DNA of 20,301 nt from NCBI GenBank assembly GCA_027382625.1, contig JAJKFJ010024093.1, forward strand, positions 1 to 20,301, written 5' to 3'. The notes beneath the pieces were generated by a model. It was not told where the DNA came from and did not search any database. It saw nothing but the letters and a program-made list of their open reading frames with translations. The stretch comes from Tetmemena sp. SeJ-2015. Lineage: Eukaryota > Ciliophora > Spirotrichea > Sporadotrichida > Oxytrichidae. Made by a program: the position numbers and the translations under genes. Below, piece by piece: positions 1-9,463 of the stretch; within the stretch, counting starts at the first letter, position 1, and the number at the start of each line of letters is the position of its first letter.

Positions 1-2
1 AC

Positions 3-3000
3 ATGAATATAAAGCGAAGGGAGAGCGAGGAAAAGATGTCATATCGAATCAAATAAGCCACCAAAGAATTTGAAAAAGCTAAAAGCAATACACAGGTTAT
101 CTAGACAGCCAGAACTCCTTAAACAAGGCAGGTTGAAAGACCTCACGATTATAATTTTTTGATTAGGAAGCTGCTCATTTGAAAACTCTTAATGAAGTGA
201 GCAGGCAAGGATTGGCAATAAATCAACAGCACTCTTTCTCTGCATAAACTCTGATAATGAATCCATCGTTTATCAACCATGTGGACGTCTCTTCACCTGA
301 GGAAGAAGGAAAAAGAACCAAAATTTAAAATCATTCAGACGAAAAAAGTGTGAAAACAGAGATTGAACAGGATATGAAACCTTAGAGGAGAGAAATATAA
401 ACAGCCTCAGAGAGGAATGAAATTATTAGCAACATTGAAAAAGAGACTTCACAAGCACAGCTTAGAATCAGGCAATAAGAAACTTAGAATTTAATTTAGT
501 AGTTATAAATCTAACTTCAAGATTTGAAATTCAGGAGTCGCATAAAAAAGCTAATAAGCACAACCTAAGTGGCAAGAGTAAATAAAATTTGAGTTCAGCA
601 TCCAAGAAATTGAAATCGTAGAATGAATCGCCTCCTTCTTATTAAGATGATCAGTCTGCATTAGTGAACTACAGAGGAAACATTACTTATATGATGAATG
701 AAAATGAAATTGTGAGTAGTGAATCCAACAAGAAGCCAGTCGCCTCATCAGGAAAGAGAAAAGAAGACCAGGCTTTTGGGGGACAAATCTCAGAGTTTAG
801 AAACAAAGAGATTGAATAAAATTATGCTAATTACATGCAATCTTCTTCAAGGTTAACGATTAGTATATAAAGTTCATAATTTAACTGTTGCTTCGTTTTT
901 TAAATTGAGCTTATAATAACATCTTGGATACCTAGGGGACTGAAGGTTAAAGAACTTAGTCTCCAATTTTGAATTTACAGATAAATGATATCCAAATGCA
1001 CCACTACCCACCTCTAATATCTGATAAGACAGCTGCTTTTATGGATTCTAATTATACTTTCAGACCAAGCTCCAATTAAAACTATGAGCATTTTCATCAC
1101 TCAAATATGAACCATGGATCTAATTAAAACCTCAAAGATTAAGTAATTTTTTTAAAGATAGCAGCCTTTTGAGCAGAGAATTCCTCAGTAGTAAATTTGC
1201 GAATAGTAACTCTACTTTCACTAACCTTAGGCCCTCATTAATTTTTAGGATTATCTGATTTTTCATCTAAAGTAAGAGTGCAAGACAATGAGTTGTTCCA
1301 AATCACTGCTGCTGATTTGAGAAACGAATCAAGCTTTGGAGAGATTAATAGCCACAAAACTCATGCTTCTACCTTTAATCTCAAGAATTTGCAATAGAGG
1401 AATGAAGAGAGAGTCAGATAGTTGAAAGCTGCGATACAAGAAGATGAAAAGGAATCCTAATACCATAGCAGCAAAGGCTTCAAGAACCTTGGCGGATAGG
1501 AGAGAAGGTATTTTGATTAGAGAACTAATATGAATGGTACTACTGATCATTCGCTAACAACAGAGGACTTGCTTTTCAATTCTGGCTTAGTGGGAAGTGG
1601 CAATAATCTAAACCTAAAGATAGACAGCAGCTTCAACAGATCAAGAGGTCTATCAGATGATAATAGAGGAGGGGATGGACTTCTAAAAGACACGATAAGA
1701 GGAAACGGCTACTTTTAAAGTAGTCTTCTCAGCAACACTTAGAGGCCAAGTTTAACAAGATTAGGAACCTTAAATTAGACTCCCTAACTCAAGTAATCAG
1801 AAATCTTACACCATTTAAAGAATATTTATTTCGTCTTAATCTCAGAGCATGTGAGGAAAAGTTCTCCTGGTAAATTTTCAATCCACGGAGCAGGTGGTAA
1901 TATTTCATCATTAGGCTTCTTCAATGGAGGAGGGAGTTAGCACGATGATAGATATAAGAGGCTTAATAACTCAATCGAGGGTAGTTATGGTATGATGCGA
2001 GAGGAGAGCCACTCGCCAACTGATATCATTCAGAAAGCCTCTCAAACTGACTATGGCTTTTATAACTTCAAAGCGAATTGTCCAGATGAGTTCGATGAAC
2101 TGCTCTCCAGCAGTATTTAAATTTTAATTCAGGTTGAAGAGATCCCATAGGAATGAAGAACTCTTCAAAGAAAGTGCAAAGTCTAGCAGATATCCCTATC
2201 AATAGAATGGTAAAGTAGACAATTTGAGATCCTCTAAGAGAGATAAGAAGTCCAAAAGATCCAGGAGAAAGAGATCTGAGAGGACAAGGGAAGATAGAGA
2301 ATAAAAGAGGGAAGAGAAAGTCTAATTGATAATGAATCACTAAGTAAGTGATAGAGCTTATAGCAATAATTTGAGAGATACAAATAGAGAGGAGGAAAAA
2401 TCTTCTATAGGATACATAGGTAGTAGCAAACTCCTGAACAACAGATACATGAGTGGGAAGAACTACGATGATAGTTTAACTCCTGAATTGAACCTGAATC
2501 ATGCTGAACTATTATTTTTATGTATTATAGAATATAAATCAAGTTCAAGCATGCCTAAATGAAATTAAGAAGCAAACAGGAGAAGCTATTCCTTACTTAT
2601 AATCCTCAGACCCCCGAGAAAACACTCATCATTTGAGTAGTTTAGCCACTGAGCGATATAAAGACTCTCAAAGAACAATAAGCTCACATAGAGATAGGGA
2701 GGTTAATTTCAATATCCCCTTAAACGATTAAGAAAGTTCTCCTTCGAGATAGAGAGCGTTTGATTCTAAGAGCCTGAAGCTTCAAGATCTTGAGAAGACT
2801 CTAAGTTCAAAGCGAAAATAGATGGAGTTAGAAGAAGCTGAAAGAATCACTAGGAGCTATTCCAAAGAAGAAATGTTGCTCATATTGAAGGAAAATATTT
2901 AACTAGGGAGGAATACTGAACAATTGGAGAAGATTAACAAGAAGCAGTAGCATGAAATTCATGATCTTAAAAAGAAGGTAATTGTTAAATTTTTTCTAAG

Positions 3001-4795
3001 GTGAAGTCGAAGAGAGATCTAGTATCATATTTCTAGCAGTAGCTTATAGACTAGAAAGAAGAGAACAAAAAGATAATGCTGTATTAAGATGAAATCCATA
3101 AGCAAATGCTATAAATCCAAGCATCGAATTAGAGACTTGTGCTTGAAAAGAGGCAATTGCAAGATAGACTTTCATAATTGGCGAATGATAGTGATTAACT
3201 TCTCAAGTAAACCAACACCTTAAGATCTATTATTCATTTTTAAAGATTTTTATCTCAGAAATAGTCTCTTGAAAGCATGATCAGAGATTTACAAGAGACA
3301 AGCGATCAACTAACCCAGAAACTTAAATCAACTGATGAGGACAAGAATAGATTAGTTGTAGCATTGAAGAAGTAAAGGGAAAATGAAGATAAGCATCTCT
3401 AAGATCATTTTAACCATTTGCAGATTAGAATAAAAGAGTTAGAATCAGAACTCTAAAAGAATCATACTAAGCAAGCTGGGCATAAAACTGTTGAGTTTTA
3501 GCTTAAACCTGACTTCCCTAATTCAGGAAAAAGTAAATATGAAAAAGATAATCACTTAGAGGGCTCTAGCTATTTCAAGGGAAGCAAGAGGAGTAGATCA
3601 CCAAACGAGTAAAACCACAAGCATCAAATGCTTCAGGATTTATCTCAAATTGTTCAAGATCTTTGCAAACTGGCATAAGTGGAAGGAGTGGGAGACCTTT
3701 TTAAGAAAGTCAAAAGTCTTGTTTAAATGGAAAGCAAATCAAGGAAAGAAAGAAAGCTAGTTGAAAATTTCAAACAGTTAGCAAGAGATTATCTTGAGTT
3801 TTTCATGCATGTTTTTTTTCTTATGATTGCACTAGTGGTGAGAATGGAAATGCTGTGATCCCTATAGCTGATACAAACTTGAGTGTTCAAAATGAAAATG
3901 ATAACTCAGTCTTTAATAGACCATCAGCAGTCGCAAGGAATCATTCTAATCTTGGCTCTAAAGAATTAAATGCTACACTTGAATCTAAAAGAAGCAACTC
4001 TAACATTTTGACAGTACCTACCGCCGCAGGAAGCACCGAGTTCTAATAGTCTCCTTTTAAGAATTCAAAAGCTTAAAATATGTACCGCCAAAAAGGACAG
4101 CTACCCTCCTCAAAAGAGACTTGGAGATGGGTTAGAAGTCTTGTAGCCTCATATGCAAAACTTAAAATAAATTAATTTGAGTAACTTCTATTGCAGTAAT
4201 AAAATCTTCCTTCCTTTATGAATGCTGGAAGGAGTCCAGATAAATTCAACTTAACATCCAATACATCAGCATTCCTTGATGGCAGAAGCCCTCCTCGTCT
4301 TTCTCCATTTGCCAAGAATCAGCATTTTCTTAATATAAGTGATTAATCATTTTACTCTCTCTCTTATATATTAATTTTCCATCTTAAAACTCTTCATAGC
4401 AGCAATCAAACTCCTACTTATAAGTTCCCTCAACTTTAAATCTGAAACAAAAGACGCCATCAAGTGGTAGTATGACTCAAAGAGACAAAGAGAATTCAGC
4501 TCAAAAGGATAAGGTCACTCAATATGTTCTGTCTACGTTGTGCACCTAACTTAAGTGTGATAGAATCGATCAGTTGGAGTCAAGAATCTATGATAAATGC
4601 TTTTTTAATTAATAAAATGATCTCTTGAGAAACAAGGAAGAGACAGATAAATTGATGAGATTCTTGAAATATACTCTAGGACTCAAAGAGAGTGCCAGCA
4701 GCTTGGAAATCTAAGATATCATTGTTTCAAGATTCAAAACTGTTCAGATTTCTCAAACTCCAAGAACCTATATTCACAATGATTTGAGGAGATGA
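3..4795 (+). CDS. Long Ser/Gln-rich coiled-coil protein, interrupted by about 11 IESs (start possibly outside window)
   Basis: Read with TAA/TAG as Gln, the frame runs from an ATG at 3 to TGA 4793-4795. It changes frame at each of the proposed IESs. Their deletion (254 bp in all) leaves 4539 bp, exactly 1513 codons. The product is rich in Ser, Gln, Asn, Lys and Glu. Heptad-like Leu/Gln/Glu stretches (about 400-530 and 2760-3480) predict coiled coil, separated by disordered Ser/Asn/Gly-rich stretches (about 1300-2100 and 3840-4320). A compact Trp-containing segment near 4120 (ETWRWVRSLVASYAKLK) is the least repetitive part. There is no signal peptide or membrane segment. A cytoskeletal or basal-body scaffold would fit, but that is inference; I recognise no named family. 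Only two bases precede the ATG, so the true start may lie upstream. Confidence 0.72.
147..160 (+). other. IES, 14 bp, pointer GATTA
   Basis: GATTA repeats at 147-151 and 161-165. Without deletion the frame hits TGA shortly after 170; with it, reading continues into an open stretch to about 590. Confidence 0.7.
548..555 (+). other. Possible IES, 8 bp, pointer AAGC
   Basis: AAGC repeats at 548-551 and 556-559. Deleting 8 bp moves from the upstream frame, which stops at TGA 590-592, to the open downstream frame. A two-thirds-codon shift is required near here, but the tiny size makes a sequencing error a real alternative. Confidence 0.4.
882..916 (+). other. IES, 35 bp, pointer TAAC
   Basis: TAAC repeats at 882-885 and 917-920 around an AT-rich segment containing TGA in the downstream frame. 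Deletion joins the two open frames. Confidence 0.7.
1134..1153 (+). other. IES, 20 bp, pointer AAAGAT
   Basis: AAAGAT repeats at 1134-1139 and 1154-1159. Deletion avoids the TGA after 1168 and continues the Ser-rich frame. Confidence 0.78.
1235..1262 (+). other. IES, 28 bp, pointer TCAT
   Basis: TCAT repeats at 1235-1238 and 1263-1266. Deletion removes TGA 1256-1258 and enters an open frame of about 290 codons. Confidence 0.75.
2111..2129 (+). other. IES, 19 bp, pointer CAG
   Basis: CAG repeats at 2111-2113 and 2130-2132 around an AT-only core. Deletion joins the two open frames; undeleted reading meets TGA within about 15 codons. Confidence 0.72.
2510..2522 (+). other. IES, 13 bp, pointer TATTAT
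   Basis: TATTAT repeats at 2510-2515 and 2523-2528. Deletion avoids the TGA near 2560 and opens the following coiled-coil frame. Confidence 0.72.
2975..2997 (+). other. IES, 23 bp, pointer AAGGT
   Basis: AAGGT repeats at 2975-2979 and 2998-3002. Undeleted reading meets TGA at once. The insert begins within GGTAATT and ends CTAAG, so a tiny intron was considered, but its length and flanking repeat match the other IESs. Confidence 0.75.
3222..3242 (+). other. Possible in-frame IES, 21 bp, pointer AAGAT
   Basis: AAGAT repeats at 3222-3226 and 3243-3247 around an AT-rich segment that breaks a coiled-coil heptad. Length is a multiple of three and has no TGA, so the frame gives no test. Confidence 0.45.
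3789..3820 (+). other. IES, 32 bp, pointer TTAT
   Basis: TTAT repeats at 3789-3792 and 3821-3824 around a T-rich segment. Deletion avoids the TGA near 3855 and opens a frame of about 170 codons. Confidence 0.68.
4330..4370 (+). other. IES, 41 bp, pointer TTAAT
   Basis: TTAAT repeats at 4330-4334 and 4371-4375 (a third copy lies inside). Deletion joins the Pro/Ser-rich frame to the C-terminal frame that ends at TGA 4793. Confidence 0.72.
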
Positions 4796-4906
4796 AAAGA
4801 AGACATTACTCATTTTAGTTTTAATTGATATTGCTTATATTTTTTATTCTTCTTTCTTCAAGCTACTTGTGTAATTCTAATTTTGAGATATTACAATTAA
4901 TTTATA

Positions 4907-6606
4907 ATGAAAAGATTCCTCCTGCTGCCTATCCTTTGCCTTATATTATAACTCCTTACATTATTATTTTATTTACTTATCGGTAGTGTCGTCACAACTC
5001 ATCCAGAAAATGGTTTGAAGCAAGACTCTGATTTGATGAAGTTCTTGTATGCACCATTGAAAGCGAGTGGGTCCCCTAACATCACAGACTTCCAAGTGAA
5101 AGGAAAGCAGTCTCTCATGGCTCTCTAAGACTTTATTTTCAGCATGGAGTCTAACATTCAAACCATCGGAGGAGCTGACATCGCACTGAATATTAGAAGC
5201 ATATATTTTAAGTGTTAATGAATGCGATTAACAATCTTGAGAGCGTCAGCGACTTCTTTACAGCTAGTGGATATGCCGCAGTTTTCCCAGAGTAGTACAA
5301 CCAAAACTCAGTCTCCTCTGCACTGTCCTATATCCAGGGGCATATGCAGTGGATTCAAGCTTATAATCAGACATTCAGTTCAATTTTAAACGCTAACAAC
5401 GACACCAAGACTTGTGCTCAGCTTCTTGGCTAAGACTATCTCAGTGCACAGACTGCTCTCGGAAAGCTTCTTAATTATTCTATGACTAAGCAAGTTAACT
5501 CCACTCAAGCTCAGATTTATGCTACAGATTTCATCTCCTATTGCAACAACCAGGGCTGTGAGAAGTTCCTCTATGATTTCCTTTCTATGCTGAACCCTGA
5601 ATACACCTACTACAACTAGAGCTGTGAGCTACCTTAGCTTATTCTAGGTGGACTTCCATCTTCTGGCATCTTAAGAGGCCAGAGAGACCAGTCTATCAAT
5701 ATGCTCGGAGCAATCCTTAATCAAATCTTAGTGTCCCTAACGGTCTAGTCAGCATCTATATTTATAATTTAGCCTACAAAACTTTAGGACTGCTGAAGTT
5801 GGATGCTTGGCAAGATGTGCAAGACACCTATGGCTAAAGATTGAGAATTGTCTTCGATAGGATTAGCTCTTTCGACAACTATATTCAAGAAAACTCCATT
5901 CATAACGCTGAGTATAATTTTAATAAGAAATAAAGATCAAAAGTAGCTATTTAATTTGAACTTCAACTTTATCTCTGGAGTATTGCCAAACAATTTTGCC
6001 TTGGCTAATCAGATTCAATTATATCTGTAGACTAATTTCCCGTCATGGGTGTGGATAGTTGCTGTCTACAGTGGCAGCTACAATGACGCCTTCAATTATC
6101 AACAATGCAGTGGTTGCTTCTAATTCACTTAGTTCTACAACGACTATAATGTGCTCGTGTAAGCTGTCGATCCTAACTCAACTCCTAACACTAAGCAGCT
6201 TCTCTCCTCTTATTGGAGAAACTAAACCCATAGATAGATATAAAAATAGTTTGCATTAATAATATAGGTTAGGAGCTTTAAATTTCTGATGCTTATTAGA
6301 TAGTGACAACCTTACTGGCAGATACAGCTAACTGCTTTTTTCATGCTAATTATATGATATTTTTGCTATATTAATTGCTTCTAAGCCGTTCTAGCTTTGA
6401 TTGGCGACCATGCCTTGGCTGTGAATGGTGGCTCTTAGCAGAATGTGTATCATTCAATTTCTGTAAGAAATAGCGGCAATACCCTAGTAGTTTCCACCAA
6501 TGAGTACTGTGGTAATTAACCCTCTCCTTCCAACATTAAGAAACAAGAGACAGTGAAAATGGCGAAGCAAGCTTTGCAAAGAGAATTTGAGGCCTTTTTG
6601 TAATGA
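4907..6606 (+). CDS. Secreted Cys-containing protein, paralog A, six IESs
   Basis: ATG 4907 to TGA 6604-6606. After removal of the proposed IESs (209 bp) it encodes about 496 residues. The N-terminus MKRFLLLPILCLIGSVVTTH is a classic cleavable signal peptide, with no later membrane segment, so the product is probably secreted or in a vacuole or extracellular coat. It aligns with the genes at 6877-8484 and 9464-11789. Shared blocks include the FTASGYAAVFPE region, a pair of conserved Cys with downstream Cys in the YCNNQGCEKF region, the SLTVQSAYKTLG block, an FDRISSFDNYIQ block, the QCSGCF motif and a late Cys. Asn-rich sequence offers many NxS/T sites. No enzyme motif is recognised. An expanded ciliate-specific secreted family is the best description. 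The TAA/TAG glutamine codons are frequent, as in its neighbours. Confidence 0.78.
4940..4975 (+). other. In-frame IES inside the signal peptide, 36 bp, pointer CTTAT
   Basis: CTTAT repeats at 4940-4944 and 4976-4980. The 36 bp lack TGA and keep frame, adding 12 hydrophobic residues. Removal shortens an over-long signal sequence to normal size, resembling its paralogs. Confidence 0.6.
5187..5218 (+). other. IES, 32 bp, pointer TGAA
   Basis: TGAA repeats at 5187-5190 and 5219-5222. Undeleted reading meets TGA 5219-5221. Deletion continues into the block shared with both paralogs. Confidence 0.82.
5751..5770 (+). other. IES, 20 bp, pointer AGC
   Basis: AGC repeats at 5751-5753 and 5771-5773. 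Deletion yields SLTVQSAYKTLG, which matches SLTVESAYNILK in the minus-strand paralog, so the join is supported independently of frame. Confidence 0.8.
5919..5949 (+). other. IES, 31 bp, pointer TTTAAT
   Basis: TTTAAT repeats at 5919-5924 and 5950-5955. Deletion joins the two frames that align with the paralog at 6877-8484. Confidence 0.8.
6223..6269 (+). other. IES, about 30-47 bp, pointer ambiguous
   Basis: A frame change of two bases is required between the WRN codons near 6214-6222 and the ELQISDAYQIV codons from 6273. TA at 6223 and 6270 (47 bp) gives the best length match to the paralog; ATA pairs giving 29 or 32 bp also restore frame. Confidence 0.5.
6333..6375 (+). other. IES, 43 bp, pointer TGCTT
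   Basis: TGCTT repeats at 6333-6337 and 6376-6380 around an AT-rich segment. Deletion joins ADTANC to FQAVLALIGD and leads to the TGA at 6604. Confidence 0.8.
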
Positions 6607-6876
6607 AAAAGAAGTTGATATTATGTTTGAGACTTAACTTTATCCTTAAAATCTCTAATTACCAGCAATTTTAAATTCTTTGTCTATCTTTTCTTCTCTT
6701 AACTATCTTTTTACTAATCACACTTACTTAAAATTATAAGATACTAAGTGGATATTTCTAAATACCTCATCCATCTAATTATTATCACTTAAATAATAAT
6801 TCTATCTATTTTCAAGAATAGTAAGATTTGATGCAATAATTATAAGCTGAATTATTTAATTTTATAAACTATTTTA
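6607..6876. other. AT-rich spacer between the two tandem secreted paralogs
   Basis: 270 bp, strongly AT-rich with T runs, no open frame with coding character. Expected to hold the 3' end of paralog A and the promoter of paralog B. Confidence 0.6.
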
Positions 6877-8484
6877 ATGAAAAGATTCTCCATCACTCTA
6901 TCTTTGTCATTGGTGGCACTGATTTCCACCTCCTACCAAAATGATATGGCAGGGGTTCAATATCAGCACTCATCTTTAAATGAAAAGGTGGGTGATGACA
7001 TTATAGCTGAAGGGTTAACTACTCTCCAGTCTATTTAAAACATCTCAGCAAGTAATCAAGATGAAATATTTTTAACTTGCATGCGGTTTTAAGTTTGAGT
7101 TAGTCCCCTGACTAGATCATCGCAAGTATGACAAGCACCATTTCACTTCTTAATCAACTTGGAACACCTGGAGTTGCCTACTATTTGTATGGCTCCGATT
7201 CTAGAGTATTCGCAGCAAATTCCCTCACCTAGTAGCTAATATCTAATATCAACTCGGTCAAAGATAGCATAATAATATTATGATTTAATCAATATGTAGC
7301 ATCAGTAATTACACTAGCTCCTTATTAGCTCTCTAGAGTCAAGCAACCGCGAATTGCAGTAAGACCATTGGTGCAAACTACAACGTCATCATGAATTCCA
7401 CTCAATAACTCTACCAGTTTTTCAAATACTTCTCAATTGGAAACCCCAGAGTACTCAGATAGAACTTTGCTGACAGCTGCGCAAACAATTCTTGCATCAC
7501 TGCTCTTGAGGGACTACTTGATACTCTTTCATTAATTTTTACTCTGACTGGTGATTTTGAGCAACAGTCTAACAACTGCGACTTGCTGGTATCTCTCTAT
7601 GATGGCTATCCAAGCAAGGGCTATTTCTAAGGCAACAGAGCCATGTTTACATAGATCTCAGGCTTTGCTTTTAACTTGGCAGCACTTGGTGTCACTCTAT
7701 AGTCTGGAATCTCAATCATCAACTATCAAGATTAAAATCAGTGGAGACCATATATTCTCACTCTTAAATTTTTATCCTTATGAGACTGCAATAGACTAGA
7801 TTCTTACTCAAGATCAAGGCAGCATACGATAGATGCAGTTTAATAAGTAATTCAAAGTTGCTATTTATTAAAGATAGAATAGTCGAATTTGATAGACAGC
7901 ATCTCAACTCCAACACTATAACTTGGAATGGAGAACGCAATCTCCGCTACTTCCTCCTCAATAACATTAAGCCCACCGACACCTATTAAAACGTGAGCAC
8001 TAAAGTGGCAAACTTCTACATGAACCTATACCCAAGCAGATACTGGATGATCTATACTTACCAAAACGTGCTTGGTCAGTCTCTCAACTCTTGGAAATGC
8101 ATCAACTGCTTTGCTGCTTACAACGTTAACTCCACTTACACATTAAATTATTCAATATAGTGCTTTGGATGTTTGTAATGGACTTACCACATCATCATCG
8201 CTTCAGTTGACAAATAGGATCAACCAAATGCAGCTCTGATAAGCTAAACCCTTTTTGACACCTCAATTAACAACTACAAGAATCAAGCAAACCAATTGGT
8301 TACAGACTGGTTCAACTCTCAATGCCTGCTCGGAGTTATTTCAACTTCAGGTGATATCTAGGGATATGCTTTCGTTGACCCTAACTTCTCAACTGGAGCA
8401 AGACTCGTTCAAAGCACTACAGTTGTTAAGACCACAGCTCTTATCTGGGCAGTCCAAGGAATATGCCCTTACTAGCAGCAATGA
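6877..8484 (+). CDS. Secreted Cys-containing protein, paralog B, five IESs
   Basis: ATG 6877 to TGA 8482-8484. After removal of five IESs (126 bp) it encodes about 493 residues, almost the length of the upstream paralog. The N-terminus MKRFSITLSLSLVALISTSY is a signal peptide and shares its first four residues with paralog A. Aligned blocks include SCANNSCITALEGLLDTLTG, an AAYDRIVEFDRQHLN stretch matching VFDRISSFDNYIQ, the WKCINCF double Cys, and a late Cys before the end. From 7879 to the stop the frame is uninterrupted for about 200 codons. The function is unknown. The gene lies 270 bp behind paralog A in the same orientation, so a tandem duplication is likely. Confidence 0.8.
7070..7086 (+). 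other. IES, 17 bp, pointer TTTTAA
   Basis: TTTTAA repeats at 7070-7075 and 7087-7092. Deletion avoids the TGA at 7096-7098 and continues the family frame. Confidence 0.78.
7265..7296 (+). other. IES, 32 bp, point T-A-G-C-A-T pointer
   Basis: TAGCAT repeats at 7265-7270 and 7297-7302 around an AT-rich segment with an in-frame TGA. Deletion gives VKDSISNYTSSLLAL, aligned with the paralog. Confidence 0.82.
7523..7540 (+). other. In-frame IES, 18 bp, pointer ACTCT
   Basis: ACTCT repeats at 7523-7527 and 7541-7545. The insert keeps frame and lacks TGA, but it adds six residues exactly where paralog A has none (LLDTLTGDF against FLSMLNPEY), which marks it as an insertion. Confidence 0.7.
7763..7776 (+). 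other. IES, 14 bp, pointer CTTA
   Basis: CTTA repeats at 7763-7766 and 7777-7780. Deletion removes the TGA at 7781 from frame and joins the WRPYILT block to the LLKIKAAYDR block. Confidence 0.7.
7828..7872 (+). other. In-frame IES, 45 bp, pointer GATAGA
   Basis: GATAGA repeats at 7828-7833 and 7873-7878. Removal gives AAYDRIVEFDRQHL, aligned column by column with VFDRISSFDNYIQ of paralog A. Retaining it would add 15 residues found in neither paralog. Confidence 0.75.
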
Positions 8485-8626
8485 CTGAATAGTGATGATT
8501 CATAAGCATTTGCAACCTTATTTCTTAAAACTTTAATTATACAACCTTAGATAACTTATTCGTTTGAGTAAAAGTTTAAAGTTTAAATAGTGATAGCGAA
8601 TTAAGAGACACAAAGCAATACTTCAC

Positions 8627-9415
8627 TCAGGGCTTTCTCTTGTGCTTGTAAATGCTCATATCCTCTGACCAATCGTCTTGCAGCACCTCCATGGGAAGTT
8701 TCTTCTGCTCTTTATCTGTAAGAGTGAATCTCTCTTGCTCCTTGAGATACTGCTCGTCTTCCTCTCTGAAACTGAGACGCATGTAATCGGCAGGTTTCTT
8801 TGCATCGCGCTCTGGGAATCTGAGACCGTACATGTTTGGCTCGGGAGGAATAAGTTCCTTCTCCATCTTTGCGAGCTCCTCTTTGTTGGGAATATCAGCT
8901 CTAATGTACCCCTTTTCGAGTGCCTCAGTGTAGCTTTTATAACTTAAAATCTGAGAGAGAGTATCAAATAATTATAGAGCTGAGACCCTTGACTTTGAAA
9001 TACTTGGGACTAACTTTTGAGATAGCCTTGATATCAACTTACTTGGCCACTTCATCAACCACCGCTTTGAATGAGAGAGGCTCGTTGAAAGCAATATCTG
9101 CTAAGATCTTGCGGTCCAAAATTATATTAGAGCGAGTCAAATCATACTGGAAGCGAGAGTAGCTATTTCTATAATATAATTCCCACATACTCCTAAAAGA
9201 TGCACATTTTCTTCAATAATTCCATGTTCTCTCACGGCAGCATTAATGTTCATAATCCACTGTCTTCTAGTAATTCTCTTCTTTACTTTTCTATCTCTAT
9301 AGGCGTACTACAGAGCTCTGTGTACCTTTCTAAGGGCGAGTCCGTAGTTGTTATTAGAGCGCCCTGTGAAGCCCTTGGCAAGGCGCATTACCTTCTTCCT
9401 TGAAAAATTTCCCAT
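8627..9415 (-). CDS. Mitochondrial large-subunit ribosomal protein bL20m with long C-terminal extension
   Basis: ATG at 9415, TGA at 8627-8629, minus strand. Removing two IESs leaves 238 codons (237 residues). Residues 1-65 carry the bL20 signature: an [20 protein letters not shown] stretch, [19 protein letters not shown] and [16 protein letters not shown]. After an IES follow [10 protein letters not shown] and [20 protein letters not shown], the end of the canonical fold. bL20 binds 23S-type rRNA early in large-subunit assembly. Bacterial forms are about 118 residues; here about 120 extra charged residues follow, rich in Glu, Lys and Pro. Such extensions are common in mitoribosomal proteins. 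There is no long presequence, so the basic N-terminus may serve for import. Sure of the family, less of the exact C-terminal join. Confidence 0.88.
8954..8975 (-). other. IES in bL20m, about 22-25 bp, pointer AGAG (or GAGA)
   Basis: AGAG at 8954-8957 and 8976-8979 (22 bp) restores frame; an overlapping 25 bp choice also does, because the region is a GA run. Undeleted reading stops at TGA right after the IIIsequence near 8965. Confidence 0.6.
9167..9219 (-). other. IES in bL20m, 53 bp, pointer TTC
   Basis: TTC repeats at 9167-9169 and 9220-9222. Deletion joins VREHG to [10 protein letters not shown], the spacing seen in bacterial bL20. An 8-bp repeat (ATAATTCC in plus letters) lies at the outer edge and 40 bp inside, but excision at it does not restore frame. 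Confidence 0.65.
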
Positions 9416-9463
9416 TACTTAGAATTATATGATTATTTAATTATTATCGACTTTATAAAATAC

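Noticed and set aside
1134..1274. Paramecium-type IESs with TA ends
   Set aside because: Pointers here are variable (AAAGAT, TCAT, TGAA, CAG and others) and mostly lack a common TA boundary.
2975..2997. GT...AG-like segment read as a 23-bp spliceosomal intron
   Set aside because: It has an exact 5-bp flanking repeat and the size of the other IESs, while clear introns in this window are 33 bp or more and end TATAG or TTAG. Not fully excluded.
1..4795. Many frameshifts suggesting a pseudogene or bad assembly
   Set aside because: Breaks coincide with direct repeats and AT-rich inserts, and the corrected frame is exact in total length. Random decay or sequencing error would not do this.
6231..6303. 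7-bp repeat TAGATAG at 6231-6237 and 6297-6303 as an IES pointer
   Set aside because: Removing 66 bp brings TGA directly into frame and deletes a coding-like segment (ELQISDAYQIV).
8678..9403. Plus-strand open frames of 67-89 codons
   Set aside because: They lie opposite the bL20m gene, whose identity is firm.
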